The notes beneath the pieces were generated by a model. The model made no database searches. It saw nothing but the letters and a program-made list of their open reading frames with translations, and was not told the origin of the DNA. From Capillimicrobium parvum (GTDB lineage Bacteria; Actinomycetota; Thermoleophilia; Solirubrobacterales; Solirubrobacteraceae): 64,000 nucleotides of DNA. Each line of letters starts with the position of its first letter. The stretch's first letter is position 1. Both the position numbers and the translations under genes were made by a program. Below are positions 51,165 through 59,017 of the stretch, piece by piece. The stretch lies in the NCBI RefSeq assembly GCF_021172045.1, contig NZ_CP087164.1, forward strand, positions 3,472,001 through 3,536,000. Direction: 5' to 3'.

Positions 51165-52951
51165 CAGCCGTGCTCGCCGAACATCGGGTGGTGCACCTGC
51201 TTGATCGTCCTGCCGCCGCCGAGGTACATGTGCACGCCGCACGGCAGGCACGGGTCGAAGCTGCGGACCGCGCGCATGATGTCGATCCCGCGGAACGCGT
51301 CCGGGCCGTTCTCCTCGAAGATCGGCATCCCCATGCAGGCGTCCTCGTACGGCCCCGGGGTGCCGTAGGAGTCCGTCGGGCTGCCGTTCCACGGCGTCGG
51401 CGGATACGGGTGGTAGTTGGCGATCTTGCCCTCGCGGATGACCAGGTGGTGCGACAGGACGCCGCGCACCGCCTCATGGAAGCCGCAGCCGATCGCCTCG
51501 TCGGGGACGTCGAAGTCCTCGAAGACCTTCGTTCGCCCGGAGCGCACCTCGCTGAACGCCCGGTCGAGGAAGTGCAGCGCCATCCCCGCCGCATACGCGA
51601 CGAAGTAGATGCGCGCCCGGTCGCGCTCGATCGCGTTGGACCACTGCGGGACCTTCCACTCCAGGTCGACGGCCGCCGAGTCGGGCGTCTTGGGCAGGTG
51701 CATCATCACGCTGCTGCCGGTGGCGCTGACGTACGGCGTCTTGACCTTGTTGGCCAGCGCCGTGACCCACAGGCGCGCGAGCGCGCCGCCGCCCGTGTCG
51801 AGCGCCAGGTGGTCGCCGGTGCGCTTGTCGTACCAGCGCGGGCTCATCACCCAGCTGTAGTTGCCGCCGTCGAGATCGCGCTTCTGCGGCTTGGGGATCG
51901 TCGTCTGGTTCCACGGGTGGCGCTGGTCGACGGGGTTGCCCAGCGGGTCCTTGGCCACGAACGTCTCCTCGCCCACCCAGTCCTGGTAGTAGGAGCTGCC
52001 GAGCAGGATGCGGATGCCGAGGTTGATGTCGACCAGGTTCGTCGTGACGAGCTCGCCGTCGACGACCACGCCCGGGGTCACGAACATCTCGTTGCCCCAG
52101 TGGTCCATGTCGCGGTAGTCGTAGTTGACGTGGTCGGGGTTGTTGAACGCGCCCCAGCAGCCGAGCAGGATCCGCCGCCGGCCGACCTCCTCGTAGCCGG
52201 GCAGGGCCTCGTAGAAGAAGTCGAAGACGTCGTCGTTCATCGCGACGGCCTTCTTGATGAAGTCCAGGCAGCGCAGCAGCCGGCTGAGGTAGTCGGTGAA
52301 CAGGGTGGGGGTCGCCGCCGTGCCCACCCCGCCCGGATAGACGGTCGAGGGGTGCACGTGGCGCCCCTCCATCAGGCAGATCATCTCCCGCCCGATCCGG
52401 CTCATGTGCAGCGCCTCGCGGTACGTCTCGCCCGTGAACGGGTTGTACGAGCGCATGATGTCGCCGACCGTCCTGTAGCCGTGCTGGTCGGCATGGGGCG
52501 CCGCCGTCTGCTCGGCCTTCGCCCACAGGCTCGGGTTCGTCTCCTTGACCAGCTGCTCGCAGAAGTCGACGAACACCAGGTTGTCCTGGAAGATGATGTG
52601 GTCGAAGATGTACTCGGCCGCCTCGCCGAGGTTGACGATCCACTCCCCCAGCGGCGGCGGCTTGACCCCGTAGGCCATCTGCTGCGCGTAGCACGAGCAG
52701 ACCGCGTGATTGTCGCCGCAGATGCCGCAGATGCGGCTGGTGATGAAGTGCGCGTCCCGCGGGTCCTTGCCCTTCATGAAGACGCTGTAGCCCCGGAACA
52801 GCGACGACGTGGCCTTGCACGAGACGACCTCGCGGTTGTCGAAGTCGATCTTCGTGTAGAGGCCGAGATTGCCCACGATCCGCGTGATCGGATCCCAGGC
52901 CATGTCGACGACCCTGCCGGCCTCCGGCGTCACCTTCTCGCGAACGGCCAT
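51164..52951 (-). CDS. hhyL: [NiFe]-hydrogenase large subunit, group 1h
   Basis: This is the 595-residue catalytic subunit. L1 motif: RICGICGDNH (C75/C78/H82). L5 motif: DPCLPCGVH (C568/C571/H574), giving the four Cys ligands of the NiFe site. Twenty-one residues after H574 form the pro-peptide removed by the maturation protease. DPCLPCGVHMYLGGG is typical of the high-affinity actinobacterial group 1h enzymes that oxidise trace H2. AGGAGGGG lies 4 bases before the ATG and overlaps the small subunit stop. The mature enzyme should be cytosolic or on the inner membrane face, since its partner lacks a Tat signal. Confidence 0.97.
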   Translation of the reverse strand: MAVREKVTPEAGRVVDMAWDPITRIVGNLGLYTKIDFDNREVVSCKATSSLFRGYSVFMKGKDPRDAHFITSRICGICGDNHAVCSCYAQQMAYGVKPPPLGEWIVNLGEAAEYIFDHIIFQDNLVFVDFCEQLVKETNPSLWAKAEQTAAPHADQHGYRTVGDIMRSYNPFTGETYREALHMSRIGREMICLMEGRHVHPSTVYPGGVGTAATPTLFTDYLSRLLRCLDFIKKAVAMNDDVFDFFYEALPGYEEVGRRRILLGCWGAFNNPDHVNYDYRDMDHWGNEMFVTPGVVVDGELVTTNLVDINLGIRILLGSSYYQDWVGEETFVAKDPLGNPVDQRHPWNQTTIPKPQKRDLDGGNYSWVMSPRWYDKRTGDHLALDTGGGALARLWVTALANKVKTPYVSATGSSVMMHLPKTPDSAAVDLEWKVPQWSNAIERDRARIYFVAYAAGMALHFLDRAFSEVRSGRTKVFEDFDVPDEAIGCGFHEAVRGVLSHHLVIREGKIANYHPYPPTPWNGSPTDSYGTPGPYEDACMGMPIFEENGPDAFRGIDIMRAVRSFDPCLPCGVHMYLGGGRTIKQVHHPMFGEHG

Positions 52952-52961
52952 GGTGCCCCTC

Positions 52962-54011
52962 CTAGTTGCCCCAGCGGGGGCTGTAGCCGGTGGTCAGCTG
53001 GCGGCGGTTGTGGCGCCACTTGGGCTCCTTGTTGACCGTCTTGTTCGTGATGCCGCGCATCCTGCGGATGAACGGGCCGTAGACGCCGCTCACCGCCGAC
53101 GACAGCCCGGCGCCGGGAGGCGCATCCATGAACGGCATGAACTTGTCGGGGAAGCCCGGCATCGTGCAACCGATGCAGATGCCGCCCACGTTCGGGCAGC
53201 CGCCGATGCCCGCCATCCAGCCGCGCTTGGGCACGTTGCAGTTGACCACCGGCCCCCAGCAGCCGACCTTCACGAGGCACTTGACCGAGTTGTAGTCCTC
53301 GGCGAAGTCGCCCTGCTCGTAGTAGCCGGCGCGGTCGCAGCCCTCATGGACGGTCTTGCCGAACAGCCACTGCGGCCGCAGCTGCGAGTCCAGCGGGATC
53401 ACCGGCGCCAGGCCGGCGGCCTGGTAGAGCAGCCAGGTCAGCGTCTCCATGAAGTTCTCCGGCTGGACCGGGCAGCCGGGGACGTTGACGATCGGCAGGC
53501 CGCCCGCCGAGCGGAAGTCCCAGCCGAGGTAGTCGGCCAGGCCCATGCAGCCGGTCGGGTTGCCCGCCATCGCGTGGATGCCGCCATAGGTCGCGCAGGT
53601 TCCGATCGCGACGACGCCCCACGCCTTCGGCGCGAGCCGGTCGATCCACCAGTTCAGGGTGAGCGGCTCGCCGGTGGCCTCGTCGTTGCCGAACGACGTC
53701 CAGTAGCCCTCGCCGTTGATGTTCTCGTTCGGGATCGACCCCTCGATGACCAGCACGAACGGCGCGTCGAGCTGATCCACGGCGGCCTGGCGGAACGGCG
53801 CAAGGAACTCCTCCCCGCCCAGCGTCGGCGAGAGGACCTTGTTGTGGAGGTGGACCTTGGGCAGGCCCGGGATCGCCCCGAGCAGGACGTCCTCGATGCC
53901 CGGTTGGCCGGCCGCCGTCACCGACACGGAGTCGCCGTCGCAGCTCATCCCTTCGGAGATCCACAGGATGTGGACCTCCTCGACCGCGGGTGCCTTCGGC
54001 TCAGTCGCCAC
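52962..54011 (-). CDS. hhyS: [NiFe]-hydrogenase small subunit, group 1h
   Basis: This 349-residue FeS subunit has proximal cluster ligands C24, D27, C139 and C180: the usual CxxC is CxxD (SCDGD), the 3Cys-1Asp pattern of oxygen-tolerant group 1h enzymes. Distal: H222/C225/C245/C251. Medial: C258/C272/C279/C282. No twin-Arg signal precedes the fold and no C-terminal membrane anchor follows. It relays electrons from the NiFe site, finally to the respiratory chain. The GTG start at 54011 overlaps the end of hypA by 11 bases. Confidence 0.96.
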   Translation of the reverse strand: MATEPKAPAVEEVHILWISEGMSCDGDSVSVTAAGQPGIEDVLLGAIPGLPKVHLHNKVLSPTLGGEEFLAPFRQAAVDQLDAPFVLVIEGSIPNENINGEGYWTSFGNDEATGEPLTLNWWIDRLAPKAWGVVAIGTCATYGGIHAMAGNPTGCMGLADYLGWDFRSAGGLPIVNVPGCPVQPENFMETLTWLLYQAAGLAPVIPLDSQLRPQWLFGKTVHEGCDRAGYYEQGDFAEDYNSVKCLVKVGCWGPVVNCNVPKRGWMAGIGGCPNVGGICIGCTMPGFPDKFMPFMDAPPGAGLSSAVSGVYGPFIRRMRGITNKTVNKEPKWRHNRRQLTTGYSPRWGN

Positions 54012-54366
54012 TGCCCACCCCTTCCATCGTCGTCTCGTCCAGTTCCAGCGACTCCACGCGCAGCTCCTCGCCGCGCAACAGCTGGAGGTCCAGCCCGCCG
54101 CAGGCGGCGCAGTGCAGCGGGAAGCCGTCGAGCACGGTGACCGTCGCGCACGCGCGGCAGCGCCCCTCCGCCGGCACGGTCACGACGTCCAGCTCCGCCC
54201 CCTCCACCGCGGTGCCGACCGCGACCAGCTCGAACGCGAACTCGAGCGCCGACGGCACCACCTGGCGCAGGTGCCCGATCGCCACCTCGACGCACATGAC
54301 CCGCCGCCCGGCGGCGTGGGCGTCGGCGATGCGCACGATGGCCTCGGCGATCGAGAGCTCGTGCAT
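54001..54366 (-). CDS. hypA: Hydrogenase nickel-incorporation protein HypA
   Basis: This 121-residue HypA starts MHELSIAEAIVRIAD, with His2 and Glu3 as the nickel ligands. Its zinc site is C70/C73 and C86/C89 (CRAC and CAAC). Length and order match the family, though the last 20 residues are acidic. It delivers nickel with HypB to the large subunit. Its ATG shares one base with the hypE stop (TGATG). Confidence 0.97.
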   Translation of the reverse strand: MHELSIAEAIVRIADAHAAGRRVMCVEVAIGHLRQVVPSALEFAFELVAVGTAVEGAELDVVTVPAEGRCRACATVTVLDGFPLHCAACGGLDLQLLRGEELRVESLELDETTMEGVGSGD

Positions 54367-55457
54367 CAGCAGATCCTCGGCAGCGGGTCGCCGACGAGCT
54401 GGTCCATCACCCGCCGGCCGCCGAACGCGGTCTCGACGAGCACCATGCCGGGCGGCTCGGTGCGCACCTCGCCGATCTCGGCCGCCGCCTCCCCGCCCGG
54501 GACCGCCTGCAGCGCGTGGAGCGCCGCACCGGCGGCCTCCGGGGCGACGAAGGCCACCAACCGCCCCTCGTTGGCGACGTAGAGCGGGTCGATCCCGAGC
54601 AGTTCGGCGGCACCGGCGACCTCGGGGCTCACCGGCACGTCTGCCTCGCGAACGACCATCGCCACGCGCGAGGCGCGGGCGAGCTCGTTGAGGACCGACG
54701 CCACGCCCCCGCGCGTGGCGTCGCGCATCGCCCGCAGGTCCGGCCCGGCCGCGTCGAGCACGGCGTCGACGGTCGGCCACAGGCTCCGGGTGTCGGAGAC
54801 GATGTCGGCCTCGAGCCCGAGCTCGCCGCGGGCCAGCATGATCGCCGTGCCGTGCTCGCCGATCGTCCCCGAGACGAGGATGCGGTCGCCGGGCCGCAAC
54901 CCGGACGGCGACAGGCGGGCGCGCGGGTCCCGGCGGCCGAGGCCGGTCGTGCACACGTACATGCCGTCGGCGTGCCCGCGCTCGACCACCTTCGTGTCGC
55001 CGGCGACGACGTGAACGCCGGCCGCCGCGGCCGCCGCGCCGATCGCCTCGACCTCGGCGCGGAGGGTCTCGGAGGGCAGGCCCTCCTCGAGGACGAGGCT
55101 CAGGGTCAGCGCGAGCGGCCGGGCGCCCGACACGGCGAGGTCGTTGACCGTGCCGTTGACCGCCAGCTCGCCGATCGAGCCGCCCGGGAACCGCAGCGGC
55201 TTGACGACGAAGCTGTCGGTCGTCAGCGCGAGCTCGGCGCCGTCGACCTCGACGGCTCCCGCATCGCCGAGCGCGCTGAGCTCTGGTGAGGCGAAGGCGG
55301 GGACGAACAGCCCCTCGATCAGCGTCTGCGTCGCCTTGCCGCCGGCGCCGTGGGCCATCGTGATGCGGTCGTCCTTGAAGCGGGCCGGCTTCGCGCGCGC
55401 GGTCTCGATGATCGAGAGGATCCGCTCCTCGCGCTCGCTGACGTCGCTGCCGGCCAC
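54366..55457 (-). CDS. hypE: Carbamoyl-dehydratase HypE
   Basis: This 363-residue PurM-like enzyme has MAHGAGGKATQTLIEGLFVP, LALTTDSFVVKPLRFPGG and VVAGDTKVVERG for ATP. It ends LPRIC, the canonical C-terminal Cys that carries the thiocarbamate/thiocyanate. It dehydrates the carbamoyl group from HypF to cyanide for the Fe site. The GTG start at 55457 shares its G with the hypD TAG stop. All catalytic features look intact. Confidence 0.97.
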   Translation of the reverse strand: MAGSDVSEREERILSIIETARAKPARFKDDRITMAHGAGGKATQTLIEGLFVPAFASPELSALGDAGAVEVDGAELALTTDSFVVKPLRFPGGSIGELAVNGTVNDLAVSGARPLALTLSLVLEEGLPSETLRAEVEAIGAAAAAAGVHVVAGDTKVVERGHADGMYVCTTGLGRRDPRARLSPSGLRPGDRILVSGTIGEHGTAIMLARGELGLEADIVSDTRSLWPTVDAVLDAAGPDLRAMRDATRGGVASVLNELARASRVAMVVREADVPVSPEVAGAAELLGIDPLYVANEGRLVAFVAPEAAGAALHALQAVPGGEAAAEIGEVRTEPPGMVLVETAFGGRRVMDQLVGDPLPRIC

Positions 55458-56572
55458 TAGACCACCGCCCGCTCCCGCGCGAAACGCCCGTAGTTGTAGT
55501 ACGCGGCGCACGCGCCCTCGGGCGACACCATGCACGTCCCGATCGCGTGCTCCGGGGTGCAGGCCGTGCCGAAGACCTTGCACTGCCACGGCTTGATGAC
55601 GCCCTTGAGCACCTCGCCGCACTGGCATGCCTTCGGGTCGGCGACCCGCACCCCGGGGACGCCGAAGCGCTGCTCGGCGTCGAAGTCGGCGTAGGCGTCC
55701 GAGAGGCGCAGCGCGCTGTCGGAGATGAAGCCGAGGCCGCGCCACTCGAAGTGCGGGCGCAGCGCGAAGACCTCGGCCATGACCTCGAGCGCGCGCAGGT
55801 TGCCCTCGTAGGGCACGACCCGCGTGTACTGGTTCTCGACCTCGCAGCGGCCCTCGTCGAGCTGGTGCAGGATCATCGCTATCGCCTGGAGCAGGTCGAG
55901 CGGCTCGAAGCCGGCGACGACGAGCGGCCGCTCGTACTGCGCCGGGATGAACTCGAACGGCCGCGCACCGACGACGGTGGCGACGTGGCCGGGGCCGATG
56001 AAGCCGTCCAGGCGCAGGTCCGGTGAGTCCAGCAGCGCCCGCAGCGGCGGCAGGATCATCACGTGGTTGCAGACGCACGAGAAGTTCGTCACGCCCTCCA
56101 TGCGCGCGCGCTTGAGCGTGAGCGCCGTCGACGGCGCGGTCGTCTCGAAGCCGATCGCGAAGAAGACGACCTCGCGGTCCGGGTGCTCCTTGGCGATCCG
56201 CAGCGCGTCCAGCGGCGAGTAGACCATGCGCACGTCGGCGCCCTGGGCCTTCGCGTCGAGCAGCGTGCCGTCGGCCCCGGGCACGCGCATCATGTCGCCG
56301 AAGCAGGTGAAGACGACCTCGGGCCGGCGGGCGAGCGCGATCCCGTCGTCGACGCGGCCCATCGGGATTACGCACACCGGGCAGCCGGGCCCGTGCACGA
56401 GCTCGACGTTCGCCGGCAGCAGGTCGTCGAGGCCGTACTTGTAGATCGCGTGCGTGTGGCCGCCGCAGACCTCCATGAGCTTGTAGTGGCGACCGGGCTC
56501 GACCGTGGAGAGAACCTCGGCCGCCAGCGCCCGGCCGAGCTCCGGGTCGCGGAACTCGTCGACGAACCTCAC
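55457..56572 (-). CDS. hypD: Hydrogenase formation protein HypD
   Basis: This 371-residue FeS scaffold has MEVCGGHTHAIYKYGL, HGPGCPVCVIPMG with the redox CxxC, IGFETTAPSTALTL and the C-terminal 4Fe-4S region with Cys in ACQCGEV, WQCKVFGTAC, GTCMVSPEGAC. With HypC it assembles Fe(CN)2CO. The GTG start at 56572 overlaps the stop of the HypC-like gene (GTGA). The length matches the family. Confidence 0.97.
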   Translation of the reverse strand: MRFVDEFRDPELGRALAAEVLSTVEPGRHYKLMEVCGGHTHAIYKYGLDDLLPANVELVHGPGCPVCVIPMGRVDDGIALARRPEVVFTCFGDMMRVPGADGTLLDAKAQGADVRMVYSPLDALRIAKEHPDREVVFFAIGFETTAPSTALTLKRARMEGVTNFSCVCNHVMILPPLRALLDSPDLRLDGFIGPGHVATVVGARPFEFIPAQYERPLVVAGFEPLDLLQAIAMILHQLDEGRCEVENQYTRVVPYEGNLRALEVMAEVFALRPHFEWRGLGFISDSALRLSDAYADFDAEQRFGVPGVRVADPKACQCGEVLKGVIKPWQCKVFGTACTPEHAIGTCMVSPEGACAAYYNYGRFARERAVV

Positions 56573-56802
56573 CTCGCGGCCTCCTGCGCCTCGAGCGCGG
56601 CGATCGCCACGCCCGCGTGGACCAGGACCCGGCCGCCGGCGGCGACCGGCGCCACGAGCGCCACCTCGACGGTGCGGCGCGTGCCGTGCTCGTCCTCGCA
56701 CAGCGCCAGGCCGCGCTCCTCGTCCACCCGGAGGACCCGCATCGCGTCGGCCTCGTCGCCGCACGTCGCGCAGTGGCCTCCGGGTGGACAGAGCTCGGTC
56801 AT
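56569..56802 (-). CDS. HypC-like protein, Cys-rich N-terminus
   Basis: This 77-residue protein has the HypC beta-barrel pattern (VLRVDEERGLALCEDEHGTR, then VEVALVAPVAAGGRVLVHAG). It does not begin Met-Cys, the catalytic feature of HypC. Instead it has MTELCPPGGHCATCGDEADA, with Cys at 5, 11 and 14 that may bind a metal. It may be a second chaperone for HypD or the large subunit, or a diverged copy. It overlaps both hypC and hypD (ATGA, GTGA). Confidence 0.82.
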   Translation of the reverse strand: MTELCPPGGHCATCGDEADAMRVLRVDEERGLALCEDEHGTRRTVEVALVAPVAAGGRVLVHAGVAIAALEAQEAAR

Positions 56803-57065
56803 TCGATCGCGCTGGCCTTGAGCTCCTCGAGCTCCTGGTCGTACTCGGCGCCCATCGCCTCGAGCAGCTCGAGCGTCGCCCGGGCTTCCTCTTCGTCGAC
56901 CTTCGACAGCGCGAAGCCCACGTGGATGAGCACCCAGTCGCCCGGCCCGATGCCGTCGAGCAGACCGACGTTGACGGTGCGGCGGACGCCCGCCACCTCG
57001 ACGGTCGCGAGCCCCCTCTGCTCGTCGACCAGTGTCACGACTTGGCCTGGGATAGCCAGGCACAC
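56799..57065 (-). CDS. hypC: Hydrogenase assembly chaperone HypC
   Basis: This 88-residue HypC starts MCLAIPGQVVTLVDEQRG. Cys2, exposed after Met removal, is the Fe-carrying ligand. The core VNVGLLDGIGPGDWVLIHVG is normal, and the C-terminus is an acidic helix (YDQELEELKASAIE). The start is GTG, 7 bases after GGAGG. It is the first gene of the 18-gene hydrogenase operon. Confidence 0.96.
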   Translation of the reverse strand: MCLAIPGQVVTLVDEQRGLATVEVAGVRRTVNVGLLDGIGPGDWVLIHVGFALSKVDEEEARATLELLEAMGAEYDQELEELKASAIE

Positions 57066-57238
57066 GGCCGGACCTCCACTCCCTTGCGCCACCCCCGAGG
57101 CGGCGACGCGCTCGACTGTACGCCTCTGGTCACCGATGGACAAGAACGGCCGGTCTCGAGCGTCTGGTCCCACGTCCGGCGTCGGACGTTCGGTGGACGG
57201 GTACGGGACGGAGGTATCTGCGACCGCAGGAGAACCGC
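57066..57238. promoter_or_regulatory. Upstream region of the hydrogenase operon
   Basis: These bases lie between hypC and the decayed gene on the other strand and must contain the operon promoter. The hypC ribosome site (GGAGG) is at about 57073-57077. I found no confident -10/-35 pair or palindromic operator. Confidence 0.4.
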
Positions 57239-57680
57239 ATCGCAGATCTCACCGGGCTCGGCGATCGCTCGCGGAGGTTGTCGGGCGCGCGCAGGCGGCG
57301 CAGAACGCGACCGACCAGGTCGCGTCGATGGAGGGCGGCGAGGACTTCGCCGACACGCCGCGCACGATGGGCGAGCAGGCGGCCGAGACCGAGCGGCGCA
57401 CCGGCGCGCTCGTGAGTCGACGGCAGGAAGACCGCGATCCGCGAGCCGGCCCGGAAGACGAACGCCCGAGGCCATCGAGGTGATGAAGACCTACCTCGAA
57501 GGCGAGGAGGAGGAGGAGGCGCTCGACGCCTTCGAGTTCCTCGCGATGGCCGCGGCCGCCGAGCTCGGCCACTGGGAGATCGTGCAGCAGATGGCGACCA
57601 TGACCGGCGCCGCCGGGGTGCGCGGGCTCGGCGCCGCCGGTCCGCCGGTTCTGTCGCGTCGACGGCGTCAGGCGCCGTGA
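57239..57680 (+). pseudogene. Decayed gene for a ferritin-like/helical acidic protein
   Basis: Three frames in succession carry protein-like sequence: an Ala/Glu-rich stretch (VGRAQAAQNATDQVASMEGG, then MGEQAAETERRTGALV), a short piece TAIREPARKTN in a second frame, and EAIEVMKTYLEGEEEEEALD then AMAAAAELGHWEIVQQMATM in a third. AGGAG at 57228-57232 precedes ATC at 57239 where an ATG is expected, consistent with a lost start. The 3' end stops inside palindrome copy 1, which adds LSRRRRQAP and the stop. At least two frameshifts make it non-functional. The original family is uncertain; it looks all-helical. Confidence 0.6.
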
Positions 57681-57688
57681 ACGCGACA
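57652..57688. repeat. 37-bp palindromic repeat, copy 1
   Basis: Outer arms TGTCGCGT/ACGCGACA, a 2x2 internal mismatch, inner arms ACGGCG/CGCCGT and a TCAGG loop. It contains the stop codon (57678-57680) of the decayed gene. Confidence 0.9.
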
Positions 57689-57775
57689 ACCACGCCTCGC
57701 TCGAGCTCGCCGCCGAGGAGACGAGCGAGATGGCGGCGAGCCCTTGGAGGCTCGCCGCGGCCGGTCCGCCGATTC

Positions 57776-58028
57776 TGTCGCGTCGACGGCGTCAGGCGCC
57801 GTGAACGCGACAACCGCGCCGCACGCCTCGCACGACCCGCCCAGCTCTGTCGCGTCAACGGCGTCAGGCGCTGTCAACGCGACAGCCGCGCCGCACCTCT
57901 CGCACGACCCGCCCAGCTCTGTCGCGTCGACAGCGTCAGGCGCCGTCAGCGCGACAGCCGCGCCGCACGCCTGGCACGGCCCGCCCAGCTCTGTCGCGTC
58001 GACAGCGTCAGGCGCCGTGAATGCGACA
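57776..58028. repeat. 72-bp tandem array of the palindrome (copies 2-5)
   Basis: Palindrome copies at 57776-57812, 57848-57884, 57920-57956 and 57992-58028 are spaced exactly 72 bases apart by 35-bp spacers that are nearly identical (GCCGCGCCGCACGCCTCGCA-like). 72 is 24 codons, so several frames stay open through it. The spacers' similarity rules out CRISPR. Copies differ at a few arm positions, for example CGCTGT in copy 3 and ATGCGACA in copy 5. Confidence 0.95.
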
Positions 58029-59017
58029 TGTCCGGGGGGGCGAGTTCCCGGGCCCGGCGCCCTGACGTCCCCATAGGACGTCACCTCGAAATCGAGCGCC
58101 GCGTCGCCGCGCTCGCCACACGCCAGCACGGCGTGGTCACCCGCCGCCAGCTGGTCGAGCTCGGACTCGGCGTGGCGGCGATCGACCACCGCGTCCGCAG
58201 CGGGCGGCTCATCTCCCTGCACCGGGCGGTCTACGCGCCCGGGCATGGGGCGCTGCGGCCGGAGGGCCATCTGCTCGCGGCCGTCCTGGCATGTGGACCC
58301 GGAGCCGTGCTCAGCCACGCCAGCGCCGCGCTGTGGTGGGGGCTGCGCGACTCACGGGCCCGGGTCGTCGACGTCACGGTGGCCTCCGACGCGGGACGGC
58401 GACGCCGGCGCGGGACGCTGCGCATCCACCGCCGCGCGGCGCTGCGGCCGGAGGAGGTCACGACGCACCGCGACATCCCCATCACCACGCCCGCCCGCAC
58501 CCTGCTCGACCTCGCCTCGGTGACCGACCGCCGCCCGATGGAGCGGGCGATGGACGAGGCCGAGGTGCTCGGGCTCTTCGACCGCCACGCGCTCGAGGCG
58601 GTCCTCGCCGCCCATCCGAGCGCGCCCGGTGCTCGGCTGTTCGCCGCGGTCCTGGCCGGGCACGCGGCCGGTTCCACGCTCACTCGGACGGATCTCGAGG
58701 AGCTGTTCCTCGCCTTCTGCGACGAGCGCGGTCTCGACCGGCCGGTCGTCAACGGGATCATGGCCGGCCTCGAGCTCGACTTCTTCTGGCCGGCGCAACG
58801 CCTCGGCGTCGAGGTCGACGGCTACGCGTTCCACCGGACCCGCTCCGCGTTCGAGCGCGACCGCGAACGGGACGCCATCCTCACCGCCGCGGGCGTGCGC
58901 GTGCTGCGGTTCACCGACCGCCAGATCAAGACGCGGCCGGCCGAGGTGCTTCGCGCGATCGCGACAGCGCGCGATGAGCAGGCGATCCTGTCGCGAACAC
59001 GGCGTCAGGCGCCGTGA
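58028..59017 (+). CDS. DUF559 (Vsr-like) endonuclease-domain protein with AbiEi-like N-terminus
   Basis: This 329-residue protein's N-terminal winged-helix domain (about 20-75; ALATRQHGVVTRRQLVELGL, HRVRSGRLISLHRAVYAPGH) is like AbiEi antitoxins. The middle has TPARTLLDLASV. The C-terminal DUF559 domain resembles very-short-patch repair nucleases: LELDFFWPAQRLGVEVDGYA with catalytic Asp/Glu, then FHRTRSAFERDRERDAIL and VLRFTDRQI. The ATG shares its A with the last base of palindrome copy 5, and the last codons (SRTRRQAP) and stop are in copy 6. A run of seven G follows the start. A longer in-frame start through the repeats is unlikely. Confidence 0.8.
   Translation: MSGGASSRARRPDVPIGRHLEIERRVAALATRQHGVVTRRQLVELGLGVAAIDHRVRSGRLISLHRAVYAPGHGALRPEGHLLAAVLACGPGAVLSHASAALWWGLRDSRARVVDVTVASDAGRRRRRGTLRIHRRAALRPEEVTTHRDIPITTPARTLLDLASVTDRRPMERAMDEAEVLGLFDRHALEAVLAAHPSAPGARLFAAVLAGHAAGSTLTRTDLEELFLAFCDERGLDRPVVNGIMAGLELDFFWPAQRLGVEVDGYAFHRTRSAFERDRERDAILTAAGVRVLRFTDRQIKTRPAEVLRAIATARDEQAILSRTRRQAP

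Noticed and set aside
52962-54011. Twin-arginine signal on the hydrogenase small subunit
   Set aside because: The N-terminus is acidic/polar (MATEPKAPAVEEV) with no RR motif or hydrophobic segment.
57776-58028. Regular repeats with 35-bp spacers that look like a short CRISPR array
   Set aside because: The spacers are nearly identical to each other, there are no cas genes, and the repeat also occurs singly at 57652 and 58989.
57668-58318. Minus-strand open frame with four CxxCG-type repeats
   Set aside because: It exists because the array unit is a multiple of three; the frame then runs antisense through the DUF559 gene, with no ribosome site or homologue recognised.
57677-59017. A longer version of the DUF559 protein starting inside the repeat array
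   Set aside because: The extra 117 residues are just translated repeats; family members start close to the winged-helix domain, as the ATG at 58028 gives.
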